The notes beneath the pieces are model-generated. The model was not told the DNA's origin. It was given only the letters and a program-made list of their open reading frames with translations, and did no database searches. DNA of 64,000 bases from Frankiaceae bacterium (GTDB lineage Bacteria; Actinomycetota; Actinomycetes; BP-191). Below are positions 25,627-36,974 of this stretch, piece after piece. A program made the position numbers and the translations under genes. Every line of letters starts with the position of its first letter. Positions within the stretch are counted from its first letter, which is position 1. Location: positions 47,192-111,191 of the forward strand of contig JAVEEC010000026.1 of the NCBI GenBank assembly GCA_030840645.1. Direction: 5' to 3'.

Positions 25627-26522
25627 CGACGCCGTCCGACGCCCTCGTGGCGCTGTACGAGGGCGTCGCGCCGCCGGTGCGCCGGGGCGGGGTGGTCTAC
25701 CCGGTCGCGGTCGACCGGCTCGACTCCGTCTCGGTGACGCGCGCCGGGGGTGCCGCCGCGCCGGTCGTCGTCACGCCGTACGGCGCCGAGCACCTGCGCG
25801 CAGTCAGGGCGGGCCACCCTGAGACGTGGGACGGCGCGCTGCTCGCCCTCGACGAGATCGACGGCTCGACCCTGCGCGTCCGGCCCGCCTCGTACTTCGC
25901 GATGCTCGCGACGTGCGACGCGCTGCGCGCCGAGCTGCTGGGGACCGCGGGCGGCGCCATGCCGTCCAGGGACGCGGCGCACGCCGCCGCGGGCGGCGAC
26001 CCGGTCCGGCGCGGAGCCGGCCGGGCGGCGGCGGTCGGCGTCTCGGTCGTGACGACGCTTCCGACGGCGACCGGGCGCGCGTTCCTCATCGGCGAGCGGC
26101 GGTCGTCGTTGCCGACCGACCCCCGCCTGTGGCACGTCGCGCCGTCCGGCATGCTCGATCTCGACCCCACCGCGAACGCAGTTGCTGTCACTGTCGAGAA
26201 CGAGCTCGGCGAGGAGCTGGGCGTCCCGCCCGCGGCGGCGGCCACCCTGGCCGCCCGCATTCGCGTCCTCGGGGTCGCCCACGACCTGACGCGGCTGCGG
26301 CCCGAGGTCTGCGTCCGGCTGGACCTCTCGGCGACCGAGGCGGCACTCGTGGAGCCCGCGCTACGAGGTGTCGAACGGAGCCCGGAGTTCGCGGCGTTCG
26401 CGCTCATCGAGATCACGGCAGAGGGGCTCGCCGCGTTCTGGCGTGACCACCCGCCGGGCACCGTCACGCCCGCGGCAGCGGGCGCCGTCGCGCTGCTCGA
26501 AGCCGACCTGAGACCCGCGTAA
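25623..26522 (+). CDS. Nudix-like protein
   Basis: A 299-aa cytoplasmic protein. The C-terminal half has a Nudix-like fold signature. LWHVAPSGMLDLD leads into a degenerate Nudix box in which VENELGEELGV keeps the ELxEExG core but the arginine is Asn and the first Glu is Pro. The N-terminal half (about 1-115) is not recognisable. The motifs AVGV, RRSSL, WHVAPSGM and RLRPEVCVRLDLS recur in similar order in the next gene (as AVGV, RRSDL, YHAVPTGM and SLRPEICCAIELEW), suggesting both carry the same module. Hydrolase activity is doubtful given the box substitutions. ATG at 25623 has GAGGCG nearby. It may be the tail of the upstream operon or start a two-gene unit. Confidence 0.75.
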   Translation: MTTPSDALVALYEGVAPPVRRGGVVYPVAVDRLDSVSVTRAGGAAAPVVVTPYGAEHLRAVRAGHPETWDGALLALDEIDGSTLRVRPASYFAMLATCDALRAELLGTAGGAMPSRDAAHAAAGGDPVRRGAGRAAAVGVSVVTTLPTATGRAFLIGERRSSLPTDPRLWHVAPSGMLDLDPTANAVAVTVENELGEELGVPPAAAATLAARIRVLGVAHDLTRLRPEVCVRLDLSATEAALVEPALRGVERSPEFAAFALIEITAEGLAAFWRDHPPGTVTPAAAGAVALLEADLRPA

Positions 26523-26557
26523 CATCGCGGCACTGCGGTTCGAACGGGGGAACGACG

Positions 26558-28294
26558 TTGATCGCCCAGCTGCTCCTGTACCTGCGTTTCCGGCACCGGT
26601 TGATCGCGCTGAACCGGCGGCTCGGCAACCGGCCCTGGCCGGCCGACCTGCTCGCCGTGCGCGCGCTCGCGCGCCTGCCCCGCCTCGCACGGCTGGGGAT
26701 CTCGGCCCCGTTCGTCCTGCTGCTCGCCGCGGCGCGGCTGCGCGACGCCGCAGCGCTCGCGGTCCTCGCCGTCCTCGTGGCCTACCTGGCAGCGGAGTGC
26801 GTGAACGCGGTCCTGGTCCGGCGCGGCCTCGCGAGCATCAGGCTCGCGATGGACTCCGCGTCGAAGGACATGGACCGCGCGCTCGACCTCGGCGCCGTGC
26901 GGGATCGCGGCATCAGGAACGGGCCGTTCCTCCAGGCGATGTTCGCGGAGTACGAGCCCCTCCGCGCCGAGCTGGAGGAGCGGTTCCCCGGCCTCGCCGT
27001 CCGCAACCTCGACGATGCTCAGGACCTGGTCGCGGGCGCGTGGGTCATGCCCATCCCTGGCCGGTTCACAGACATCGTCGTCGAGGCGGCCGACGCCGAG
27101 GTGCTGACCGAGCGCGACACCGATCACCTGGAGAGGCGCCTGCCCGCGTACGCGCGATCGGCTCATGCCAGAGGGCGGTTCCTGACGCAGCTGCGCCGCG
27201 CGCGGCTCCGGTCGGTCGGGGAGTACGTCGAGGGCGCGTCGCCACCAGTCGACGATCAGGTCCTGGAGCAGAAAGCCGAGGCGGGGCTGAACTACGTGGT
27301 CCGCCGTCTCCGCTGGGACCCCGGCGCCGGGACGATGCGGGTCGAGGTAGACCGCGCGATCTACGGGCAGATCATGCGGTCCTGCGACTACCTGATCGAG
27401 GAGGCGTTCATCGCGGCGGGGCTCTGTGCGGCGACCGCGACTCCGCGGCCGCTGCCGCTGCGCGGCACCTGGCTGATGCGAACGCTCCCGGGCCGGAGGT
27501 CGTTGATGCGGCTCGGCATCGACGAGCTGATCGCCGAGCCGCGGCACCGCGCCGTCGGCGTCGGACTGGCCGGCGTCGTGTTCCATCGCGAACCGCTGGA
27601 GGGGGAGGCGGTCATCTACTACAAGCGGCGCTCGGACCTCGTCGGCACGTACCCGGACATGTACCACGCCGTTCCGACGGGGATGTTCAACAGCAAGACC
27701 AGGCACACCCCACCGAACCACGACGAGCGGATGCACGCGGGGCGGGTCCTGCTCACCGAGTTCGTGGAGGAGTGCAAGAACGGGACGGACCTCGAAGGCT
27801 TCGACGAGGACCCGCACTGGGTCGAGAAGCTGAAGGTCCACGTCGGCTGGATGCTCCGCGACCCGGAGAGCTACAACGACCGCACGATTCCGCCACCGGC
27901 CGGCACCGCGACCAGTGCGCAGCGTCTCGCAGCGCTGCAGATGGCCGAGGCGACGCAGTGCGCGGAGCGTCCCTACGACGACCGTCGCCTGCAGGTGTAC
28001 GCCACCGGGCTCGCGCTCGACCTGCTCTCGCTGCGCCCGGAGATCTGCTGCGCGATCGAGCTCGAGTGGGGGCTCCTCTCGAAGATCGACCTGAACGAGG
28101 AGGGGGTCGGCGATGTCCTGACCGTGCCGAGCGACCTCGTTCGCTCGATGGCCGACCTCCCCAGGTCCGGGGAGTGGGTGCGGAGCGGATACGCGGCGGT
28201 CCGGATCGCGCACGAGGCGATCGAACGCGGCCTCGACCCGGCGGCTGCCTGCGGCCCGGTCGACTTCGGGCTGGTCCCGGACTTCCATGCCTGA
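26558..28294 (+). CDS. membrane-anchored protein with degenerate Nudix-like domain
   Basis: A 578-aa protein of unknown function. Two hydrophobic stretches near residues 48-85 (ISAPFVLLLAAARL, ALAVLAVLVAYLAAE) suggest an N-terminal membrane hairpin; the remainder is soluble and probably cytoplasmic. The C-terminal third carries AVGVGLAGVVFH, YYKRRSDL, MYHAVPTGMFN, a weak Nudix-box-like LLTEFVEECKNG, and LLSLRPEICCAIELEWG, echoing the preceding gene. The central region has acidic and helical segments with no known motif. The TTG at 26558 follows GGGGGAA by about 6 bases and is the best start visible. The pair is separated by only 35 bases. I cannot assign a function. Confidence 0.8.
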   Translation: MIAQLLLYLRFRHRLIALNRRLGNRPWPADLLAVRALARLPRLARLGISAPFVLLLAAARLRDAAALAVLAVLVAYLAAECVNAVLVRRGLASIRLAMDSASKDMDRALDLGAVRDRGIRNGPFLQAMFAEYEPLRAELEERFPGLAVRNLDDAQDLVAGAWVMPIPGRFTDIVVEAADAEVLTERDTDHLERRLPAYARSAHARGRFLTQLRRARLRSVGEYVEGASPPVDDQVLEQKAEAGLNYVVRRLRWDPGAGTMRVEVDRAIYGQIMRSCDYLIEEAFIAAGLCAATATPRPLPLRGTWLMRTLPGRRSLMRLGIDELIAEPRHRAVGVGLAGVVFHREPLEGEAVIYYKRRSDLVGTYPDMYHAVPTGMFNSKTRHTPPNHDERMHAGRVLLTEFVEECKNGTDLEGFDEDPHWVEKLKVHVGWMLRDPESYNDRTIPPPAGTATSAQRLAALQMAEATQCAERPYDDRRLQVYATGLALDLLSLRPEICCAIELEWGLLSKIDLNEEGVGDVLTVPSDLVRSMADLPRSGEWVRSGYAAVRIAHEAIERGLDPAAACGPVDFGLVPDFHA

Positions 28295-28356
28295 ACGACG
28301 CCGGTCCGCGTCGGCGGGCGCACGGCTGCCGGTGTCGATGACGTAGTTTGGACGGC

Positions 28357-28737
28357 GTGGACGAGGCGAAGGCGACGGCGGTCGTGGAGCGGCTCCGCGC
28401 GCGCGGCAGGTTCGCGCACCTGCACCCGGTCGGCGTCTACGAGTACAGCGTCCGCATCGTCATCCCGGACGGCCGCGAGGCGATCTGGGACGCCGACGGC
28501 GCCGCCGGGCTGGAGGCCGTCGTCCTGCGGGACGGCGTTCTCGTCGGTCTGGTCGAGGAGGTTCCCGGGTCGGCCGACCTCGACGTCGACGGCATCGTCG
28601 AGGTCATCGCGCGAGCGGATTACGACGCCCCGCTCTCGTCGCGGCCCGCGACTCCGCGCGCGGCCCGTCCCGCGCCGGAGCCGCCTCCGGCGCCCCGGGT
28701 TCGCGGCGGTCTGCTGCGGCGCCTCACCGGCCGCTGA
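28357..28737 (+). CDS. hypothetical protein with Pro-rich tail
   Basis: A 126-aa protein beginning at GTG 28357; an in-frame TTG at 28348 is an alternative. Residues of about 1-90 form a compact alpha/beta region (VEYSVRIVIPDGREAIWDAD-like core, here EYSVRIVIPDGREAIWD, then GIVEVIARADYD). The tail is Pro/Ala/Arg-rich and ends in RGGLLRRLTGR. No family recognised. It is convergent with the exported propeller gene, ending six bases before that gene's stop. Confidence 0.65.
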   Translation: MDEAKATAVVERLRARGRFAHLHPVGVYEYSVRIVIPDGREAIWDADGAAGLEAVVLRDGVLVGLVEEVPGSADLDVDGIVEVIARADYDAPLSSRPATPRAARPAPEPPPAPRVRGGLLRRLTGR

Positions 28738-28743
28738 CCGTTC

Positions 28744-30774
28744 TCAGGTCAGCCGCACCCGGTCCACCACGTCGACGGCGCCGAGGTCGAACGACCCCTG
28801 CGCCGTGAACCCGACCGCGTCCCTGATCGTGCCGCCGCGGCCGAGGCCGAGGCTGCCGAGCGGCACCGCGACGACGACCTCCTGGCCGGTGGTGCCGTAG
28901 CCGCCGCGCAGCGTCGCGACCCGCGTCCAGGCCGCGCCGTCGCGGCGGTACAGGCCGAACGACGCGTCGGCGCCGGTCCGCGCGGCACGCACCTGGTAGC
29001 GGGCGTTGCCTGCAGTGAGGTCGAGGCCGTACACGACGAGCGGGCTGGCCAGCGCGAACAGGGGCATCCGCTGCAGCTCCAGCCGGACGAACAGGTCCGC
29101 GGTCGCCGGACGGTACGCGACCGACGCGCGGATCAGGTCGGTGCCGTCGGGTGCCGGCGAGGTCGCGTCCGCGACCGCGTCGTCGCGGGCAGCGACTCCG
29201 CTCGACGCGAACGACGCGACGCCCGCGACGTCGAGCGCCCCCGCGCCCGCGAGCCCGCCGACGCCGAGGCTGGTCCCGCGGTCGGTGACGAAGATGTCGG
29301 CCTTGGCGTTGGTGTCGTTGGGCACCAGCCGCTTCCCGTTGGTCGAGAACGCCACGTACCGGCCGCCGGCGGAGACCTCGCCGCCGTACTCGTTGAAGTA
29401 CTCCGAGCAGTCGAGGTCGCGCCCGCGGTAGTCCTGGCGCCCGACCATCTGCGTGGCGCCGGTGACCCGGTCGCGCAGCCCGATCGCGCCCGGTGCCGGC
29501 GCGCACGCCTGCACGCTCATGTTGAACGACGCGTACCGGCCGTCGGGGCTGAGGCTGACGCTGCACGAGCAGGACCCGAGGATCTCGCCGTTGCTGTCGA
29601 CGGTGACGCGCTCGGTCCTGCCGGTCTTGCGGTCCCTGACGTACATGCCGGTGTTGAACGTCGGAGTCTTGTCGCGCGGGACCAGACCGGTCGCGTTGGA
29701 GCGGAACGCGACGTAGCGGCCGTCCGCGCTGATCGCCTGGACGCGGCGTAGCAGGGTGCGGCCGGACTGGTCGAGCCCGCTCCTGCCGTTCAGCCCCACC
29801 GAGATCAGCTCGGTGCGGTGGGTGACGCGGTCGTGCAGGTAGATGTCGGGGCAGGACGGGCGGCCGGTCAGCGGGCAGGCGTTGAGGTCCTCGTCCCGCA
29901 TGTTGTCGCCCTCGCTGGTGAACACCACCAGCCGGCCGTCCTGGCTGATCGACGGGTCGTACGCGCCGCCGTCCGCGGGGGAGCCGTTCAGCCCCACGGA
30001 CACCATCGTCGTGACGCCCTTGACGAGATCGCGGACGTAGACCTGAGGCGGGGTCGAGACGTTGATCACGCCGTTGTCCGCACCCTGCCGGCAGGCGAGG
30101 TGGTGCACGGTGTCGGTCGGGCAGACGTCGGTGACCAGGTTGTCGGCGGCGCTCAGGAACGCGACGTAGCGGCCGTCCGCGCTGATCGTCGCCTCGCCCG
30201 AGCTCCCGTTGCCCTCGGCCCCGCCGAGACCGGTCGAGGCGCGGACGGTCCTGCCGGTCTTCAGGTCGCGGACGAAGACGTCGTCCCACAGGTTCTTGTC
30301 GCCGCCGCGCGGGGCGTTCCCCGGGCCGGGGACGAGGTTGTCGTCGCAGCTCGTGAACGCGACGTACCGCCCGTCCGGCGTGAGGGCGGGCACGCCCGAG
30401 CCGCCGCAGGTGGGGTCGAGGCTGCTCGCCGGGCTGCCGTCCCACCCGACCGACGCGATCCGCGTCCTGCCCGTCCAGCGGTCCCTGACGAAGACGTCGG
30501 TGCGCTTCGTGACGACGCTGCGGCTGCTGGCGCCGGGAACGAGGTTGGACGCGATGCTGGCGAACGCGACGTAGCGGCCGTCGGGTGTCATCGCGATGCC
30601 CTGGCCCTGGCCCGCGCCCGCGGGGTCGGACTCGTCGTTCGCCTGCGCGCCGGTCGAGGAGACGGAGACCCGGTCGACGACGCGGCCCGGCCGGGTGTAC
30701 GCGCCCGCGGGCGCTGTCGCCGTACCGACCGCGACCGCGACGGCCGCGAGGGCGAGGATGCGGAGGTGCTTCAT
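28744..30774 (-). CDS. secreted PD40/TolB-like beta-propeller protein
   Basis: A 676-aa exported protein. Signal peptide at residues 1-25 (MKHLRILALAAVAVAVGTAT...GAY). Residues of about 30-510 contain at least six repeats of the form SPDGRYVAFxS...N(L/M)VP...DVFVRDxxTGxT, the PD40/TolB propeller repeat. The last about 130 residues are a separate domain (DLIRASVAYRPATADLFVRLEL and LRGGYGTTGQEVVVAVPLGS) that recurs in the next upstream gene product. Propellers of this type bind other proteins or polysaccharides; an enzymatic role is not indicated. ATG at 30774 was chosen for the signal peptide. It follows the 30800-31648 gene on the same strand, 25 bases away. Confidence 0.9.
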   Translation of the reverse strand: MKHLRILALAAVAVAVGTATAPAGAYTRPGRVVDRVSVSSTGAQANDESDPAGAGQGQGIAMTPDGRYVAFASIASNLVPGASSRSVVTKRTDVFVRDRWTGRTRIASVGWDGSPASSLDPTCGGSGVPALTPDGRYVAFTSCDDNLVPGPGNAPRGGDKNLWDDVFVRDLKTGRTVRASTGLGGAEGNGSSGEATISADGRYVAFLSAADNLVTDVCPTDTVHHLACRQGADNGVINVSTPPQVYVRDLVKGVTTMVSVGLNGSPADGGAYDPSISQDGRLVVFTSEGDNMRDEDLNACPLTGRPSCPDIYLHDRVTHRTELISVGLNGRSGLDQSGRTLLRRVQAISADGRYVAFRSNATGLVPRDKTPTFNTGMYVRDRKTGRTERVTVDSNGEILGSCSCSVSLSPDGRYASFNMSVQACAPAPGAIGLRDRVTGATQMVGRQDYRGRDLDCSEYFNEYGGEVSAGGRYVAFSTNGKRLVPNDTNAKADIFVTDRGTSLGVGGLAGAGALDVAGVASFASSGVAARDDAVADATSPAPDGTDLIRASVAYRPATADLFVRLELQRMPLFALASPLVVYGLDLTAGNARYQVRAARTGADASFGLYRRDGAAWTRVATLRGGYGTTGQEVVVAVPLGSLGLGRGGTIRDAVGFTAQGSFDLGAVDVVDRVRLT

Positions 30775-30799
30775 GCCGGCTCCGTTGCTGGGTGCGAGG

Positions 30800-31644
30800 T
30801 CAGACGTGGACGGTGAACCGCTCGACGGCGCAGGCGGACCCGAGGCAGGTCCGCGTCGTCACGGTGTCGGGGTTGCGGTGGAACGCGGAGCGCGGGAACA
30901 CCACCGTGAAGGTGCCGTTCTTCAACGTCGCGGCCTTGGTGACCGAGCCGACGGTGGCGCGTACCGACTTGACCGGCACGGTGACCGTGGGCTGGCTCGT
31001 CAGGGCGAGGGTGTTGAGCCGCGTCTCCGGTGTGATCGCGCCCGCCGCGTACGACGTCCGCGCGGTGTAGGCGATCGGGGTGGCGATCCTGTCGCCCTCC
31101 TTCAGCTTGATCTTCGCGGCGGCGAGCACCGAGATCGGCAGCGAGACAACGATCTCCGGGCCGGTCGTGCCGTACCCGCCGAGCAGGTCGCCGGCCGGGA
31201 GGCAGCCGTTCTCGCTGGCACAGGTGAACAGCCCGAACAGCGCCGTCGCGCCGAGGGACTGCACCCGCACCTCGATCGGGACGCCACCGATCGTGGTCCG
31301 CAGGCCGTACAGCACCGTGGGGTCGCCGACGACGCTCGCGCCGGTCGTGGGGATCGACACGAGCCGCAGCCGGACGAACAGGTCGGCGAGCTCGGGCCGG
31401 TAGACGACGTCGGCGCCGATCAGGTCGGCGCCACTGGCCGTACCCGTCGGCCCGGCGTTGTTGGCGGGGTCGGCCCTGGTCGCGATGACCGCGCCGGAGA
31501 ACGTCGCCCAGCCGGACAGCGTCACGGTGCCCGACGAGGCACTGGCCTTGAGGCCGGTGACGTGCGGTGCCGCGGCCCGCGCGGGTACGCCGGCGGTCGC
31601 GGCCGCGAGGAGCAGGGCCGCGCCGAGGACGAGGCTACGAGGCG

Positions 31645-31648
<4 letters not shown>
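30800..31648 (-). CDS. secreted protein sharing a domain with the adjacent propeller
   Basis: A 282-aa exported protein with a signal peptide (SLVLGAALLLAAATAGVPARA). The middle part matches the C-terminal domain of the neighbouring 676-aa protein: GADLIGADVVYRPELADLFVRLRL, then VLYGL, then LLGGYGTTGPEIVVSLPIS. A C-terminal domain of about 80 residues has an Ig-like feel (TVTVPVKSVRATVGSVTKAA) and a Cys pair (TCLGSAC). ATG at 31648 overlaps the FtsH stop as ATGA, so it is co-translated with a membrane protease, perhaps as substrate or partner. Family unknown. Confidence 0.85.
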
Positions 31649-33696
<2,048 letters not shown>

Positions 33697-33716
33697 GGGC
33701 GGGCTCTCCTCGGTGG

Positions 33717-36431
33717 TCAGTGCCTGGTCCGTACGGTGGCGCGCTGGGGGCGGCGGCGGAGCCGCGCGAACGACGCCGCGGCGGCGGTCGCGACGACGGC
33801 GACGGGGACCGTGAACGGCACGCCCTCGCCGCCGTTCGACGGCCGCGACTGGTAGCGGCTGAACGACAGGACCTTGTCGCCCTCCGCGGTGACGTTGCTG
33901 TAGGCGAACGCGAACTGCGGGCTCTCCTGCTCCTGGTACGCCATGCCCGCCTGCCCCTGGGCCTGCGCCTGCGACTGCGGCTGGCTCTGCGGCTGGGGCT
34001 GCGGCTGGCCCTGGGGCTGCGCGTTGGAGACCGGCTCGACCGGCGGCGCGGGCGGCGCAGCGACGCCGAGCCCGACGGCGGGGGCGATCGCGGGCGGCAG
34101 CGGTGGCGGGGACGAGCAGTCGACGAGCGCCCGCGCCCGCGCGACCTCGACGGTACGGACCCGCGCCGTGAGGACCGCCGGGTAGACGCCGGCGGGCAGG
34201 CTGGCGGGGCAGGTGTACGTCACCTGGAACGTCAGCCGCGCGGCGTTGCGCAGGTTGACCGCCGGGGCGACGCGCGGCGTCACGCCGGCGATGACCGGCT
34301 TCTTCGCGGCCCACGTCACCGAGACCGGCGTGACGTCGGGAACGGCGAGCACCATGTTCACCAGCGCGGGCGCGACGGCTGACGCGTCCGCCGCGCGCGC
34401 GGGGTCGACGACGCAGACCAGCGGCGCGCCGGGGAGCAGGTCGGAGACCCGGTCGCCGTTGCAGTCGGCGCCCTGCGCGGGGGCGAACGCCCCCGTGAGC
34501 CGCGCCATCCGCGCCTGGCCGATGGAGGGGTTCGGCGTGTACGTCGGCGGGTCGAGCAGGCCGTCGGTGACGTTCTTCGACTCGTACGCGATGCCGACCT
34601 GGAGCGCGCGGACCGCGCGCAGTGCCGCGCCCGCCTGCGCGAACGTCGGCTGGGGCGCGCCCTCGGCGAACCCCTCGTCGGTGACGTTGACGACGATGCG
34701 CAGGGCATCCGGGCGGAAGTGCGCCTGCTGCCCGGCCGCGATGAACGCGTTGGCGTCCGGCTGCCCGGCGCCCGTCGCGGTCTGGTACAGCGCGGCGAGC
34801 GTGGTCTCGGTGCCGCCGCCGGCCGCGACGAGGCTCGACAGCGCCTCCAGCAGCCCGCGGTCGGCGGGCGCGACGTCGCGGACCCGCGCGTACGCCGGGC
34901 CCTCCGCGTAGCTGCGGTACGCGCCGACGCCGAACCACGGGTCGACGCCCGCGCGCCGCAGGTCGTTGACGATCCGGTCGAGCGCGAGCTTCAGGCCGCG
35001 GATCTTGTCGGCCATGCTGTCCGACAGGTCGATGAGGAAGTACACGTCGACCTTGCGGCTGCCGGGCAGGGCGAGGGTGTACGGCAGCGTCCTGCGCTGG
35101 CCCCGGGTCAGGCCGATGCGCACGTTGTCGGGGGTGATCGTCGGCGTGCCGTCCGCGCGGACGGCAGCGGGGTCGAGCGTCAGCGTCGCGCCCTGGTCCG
35201 GCTTCGTCGTCGGCGGCGGGGGAGCGGGTGGCCTTACCGGCGGCGGCTGCACCCAGAACGCGACGGTGTCCGGCGCACGCCCGAACAGCCGCGGTGCCGT
35301 GACGGTGCCGGCGACGGTGAGGTCGGCGGGGCGGCCGGCGGCCGGCGTGATGTCGACGAGCGGGGCGGCGGCGTCCGCGCCAGGCGGGTGATGCCAGACC
35401 CGCGAGGTGGTGGTGGTGGCGAAGAACTCGCCGGGACCGCGGCCGGTCGCGAGTGACGTCAACGGCGCCTCGACCGGCTGGACCGCGAAGTCGTCTGGCT
35501 TCTTCGCGCCGGGCCTGGTGTAGCCGACCAGCGGCATCGCGGCGAAGCCGAACGCGAGCTGCGTGACGTTCGCCGCGGTCCGGCCGGCGTTCGCGAACGT
35601 GACGCCGCTCCCCGTCGTCTCCGGCTGGACGGCCGTGAGCGTCGCGCCGCCGTCGGTCGACGCGAACAGCCCGTCGGGGCCGTACGTCCAGACGCGGTCG
35701 GCGTCGTTCGGGTCGACCGCGAGGCCCTTGATCCGCGGGGTCGTCGTGACGTCGAACGACGTGACGACGCCGGTCACGGAGGGGCCGGTCGCGTGCGTGA
35801 CGTTCCACGTCGCGCCGCCGTCGGCGCTGCGCGCCAGCAGGCGCACCGACTCGGCGGCGGCGTTGACGACGAGCGTCGACTCGGGGCCCGGGCCGCGGGT
35901 GAGCGCGTACACGACGTTCGGGTCGTCGCCGCCGGCCGCGAGCGCGACGGCCTCGCCCGGCACCTCGCCGCCGCGTTGCCAGTGGTCGCCGCGGTCGCGG
36001 CTGACGCTGACGGCGACCGCCGGCTCCGACTCGCGGGTGGCGACGTAGAGGACGCGGGTGTCCCGTCCCGGCGACGTCGCGATGCGCTCGATGGAGCGCG
36101 GGTCCGGGGCGGTGAGGTCGACGGCGTAGACCTCGTGCCAGCTGCAGCCGAGGTCGTCGGTGCGGACGACGACCGCGCCGTTGGTCGCGTACACCGTCTC
36201 GCCGTCCGACGTCACGGCGTACTCCGTCAGCAACCGCGGCCCGGCGCTGAACGCCGGGCGCGCCAGCCGGGTCCACGCGCCGTCGCGCTGGACGCACGCT
36301 GCGCGCAGGCCCGCCTGCGCGGCCGGCACTCCGGCCTGCGCGACGAGGCTGGTGGCGACCGCGAACGCCGCGGCAACTGCCCGGACGCGGGCCCTGCCAC
36401 GACGCGAGCGGGCGCCCGGCTGCTGCCTCAC
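33717..36431 (-). CDS. exported propeller and von Willebrand A domain protein
   Basis: A 904-aa surface protein. An Arg-rich signal peptide (about 1-42) is followed by a BNR/sortilin-like propeller region (about 45-370; SRDRGDHWQRGG, SADGGATWNVTH, STDGGATL repeats). A Pro-rich linker (PPPVRPPAPPPPTTKP) follows, then an integrin-type vWA domain with intact MIDAS DLSDSM (about residue 440). Next come a beta region, a Gln/Pro-rich run near 800-830 and a C-terminal membrane segment (VPVAVVATAAAASF) with a short basic tail. GTG at 36431 has AGGTGA about 5 bases upstream. The ftsH gene begins 21 bases downstream, so the two are likely co-transcribed. It probably binds a ligand outside the cell. Confidence 0.9.
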   Translation of the reverse strand: MRQQPGARSRRGRARVRAVAAAFAVATSLVAQAGVPAAQAGLRAACVQRDGAWTRLARPAFSAGPRLLTEYAVTSDGETVYATNGAVVVRTDDLGCSWHEVYAVDLTAPDPRSIERIATSPGRDTRVLYVATRESEPAVAVSVSRDRGDHWQRGGEVPGEAVALAAGGDDPNVVYALTRGPGPESTLVVNAAAESVRLLARSADGGATWNVTHATGPSVTGVVTSFDVTTTPRIKGLAVDPNDADRVWTYGPDGLFASTDGGATLTAVQPETTGSGVTFANAGRTAANVTQLAFGFAAMPLVGYTRPGAKKPDDFAVQPVEAPLTSLATGRGPGEFFATTTTSRVWHHPPGADAAAPLVDITPAAGRPADLTVAGTVTAPRLFGRAPDTVAFWVQPPPVRPPAPPPPTTKPDQGATLTLDPAAVRADGTPTITPDNVRIGLTRGQRRTLPYTLALPGSRKVDVYFLIDLSDSMADKIRGLKLALDRIVNDLRRAGVDPWFGVGAYRSYAEGPAYARVRDVAPADRGLLEALSSLVAAGGGTETTLAALYQTATGAGQPDANAFIAAGQQAHFRPDALRIVVNVTDEGFAEGAPQPTFAQAGAALRAVRALQVGIAYESKNVTDGLLDPPTYTPNPSIGQARMARLTGAFAPAQGADCNGDRVSDLLPGAPLVCVVDPARAADASAVAPALVNMVLAVPDVTPVSVTWAAKKPVIAGVTPRVAPAVNLRNAARLTFQVTYTCPASLPAGVYPAVLTARVRTVEVARARALVDCSSPPPLPPAIAPAVGLGVAAPPAPPVEPVSNAQPQGQPQPQPQSQPQSQAQAQGQAGMAYQEQESPQFAFAYSNVTAEGDKVLSFSRYQSRPSNGGEGVPFTVPVAVVATAAAASFARLRRRPQRATVRTRH

Positions 36432-36547
36432 GCCGTCACCTGCCCACCCCCCGACCGGCCGGCGCTCCGCTGGGGTGGAGGGCCTGGCCTCCCGTACAGT
36501 TCGCGCCGGCGCGGGCCGCTCCTGCGCCAGGCCCTGGCGGGGCCGCG

Positions 36548-36889
36548 TCAACGTCCGAACCCCTGCCGCGAGAGCACCGTCGCGAGCCTGCTCGTCGTCG
36601 TGACGCCGAGCTCCTCCCGCAGCTCCTGCAGCCGCCGGTCCAGCGTCCGCGGCGAGACCGCGAGGTCGCGCGCGATGGCGCGGTTCGGCAGGCCGCGCGC
36701 GACCAGGTGCATCAGCCGTACGCGCTCCGGGGACTGCGGGTGCGGGTCGACCCGGCCCTCGTCGAGCAGCCCGGCCACCTCGTCGGGCAGCAGCGGCACC
36801 AGGGCCATCGGCACCGCGCGGTCCCGCCACTTGGCCGGCACCGCCGCGTGCGGCACGAACAGCCACCCGGCCGCGTTCAGGTCCGTCAC
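36548..36889 (-). CDS. small LuxR/GerE-type HTH protein
   Basis: A 113-aa protein whose C-terminal 65 residues form a LuxR-type helix-turn-helix (VRLMHLVARGLPNRAIARDLAVSPRTLDRRL...). The short N-terminus (WLFVPHAAVPAKWRDRA) is not a receiver or ligand-binding domain. GTG at 36889 has GAGGAG 4-5 bases upstream. It lies between the sigma factor gene and the vWA gene on the same strand and may regulate this cluster. Confidence 0.82.
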   Translation of the reverse strand: MTDLNAAGWLFVPHAAVPAKWRDRAVPMALVPLLPDEVAGLLDEGRVDPHPQSPERVRLMHLVARGLPNRAIARDLAVSPRTLDRRLQELREELGVTTTSRLATVLSRQGFGR

Positions 36890-36974
36890 ACCGCTCCTCG
36901 CGTCGTGGGCCGAACGGCCCCTTCGACTACGAGTACGCAGCGCGCGCCGGGTGGCAACCGGCTCGCGGGAACTT

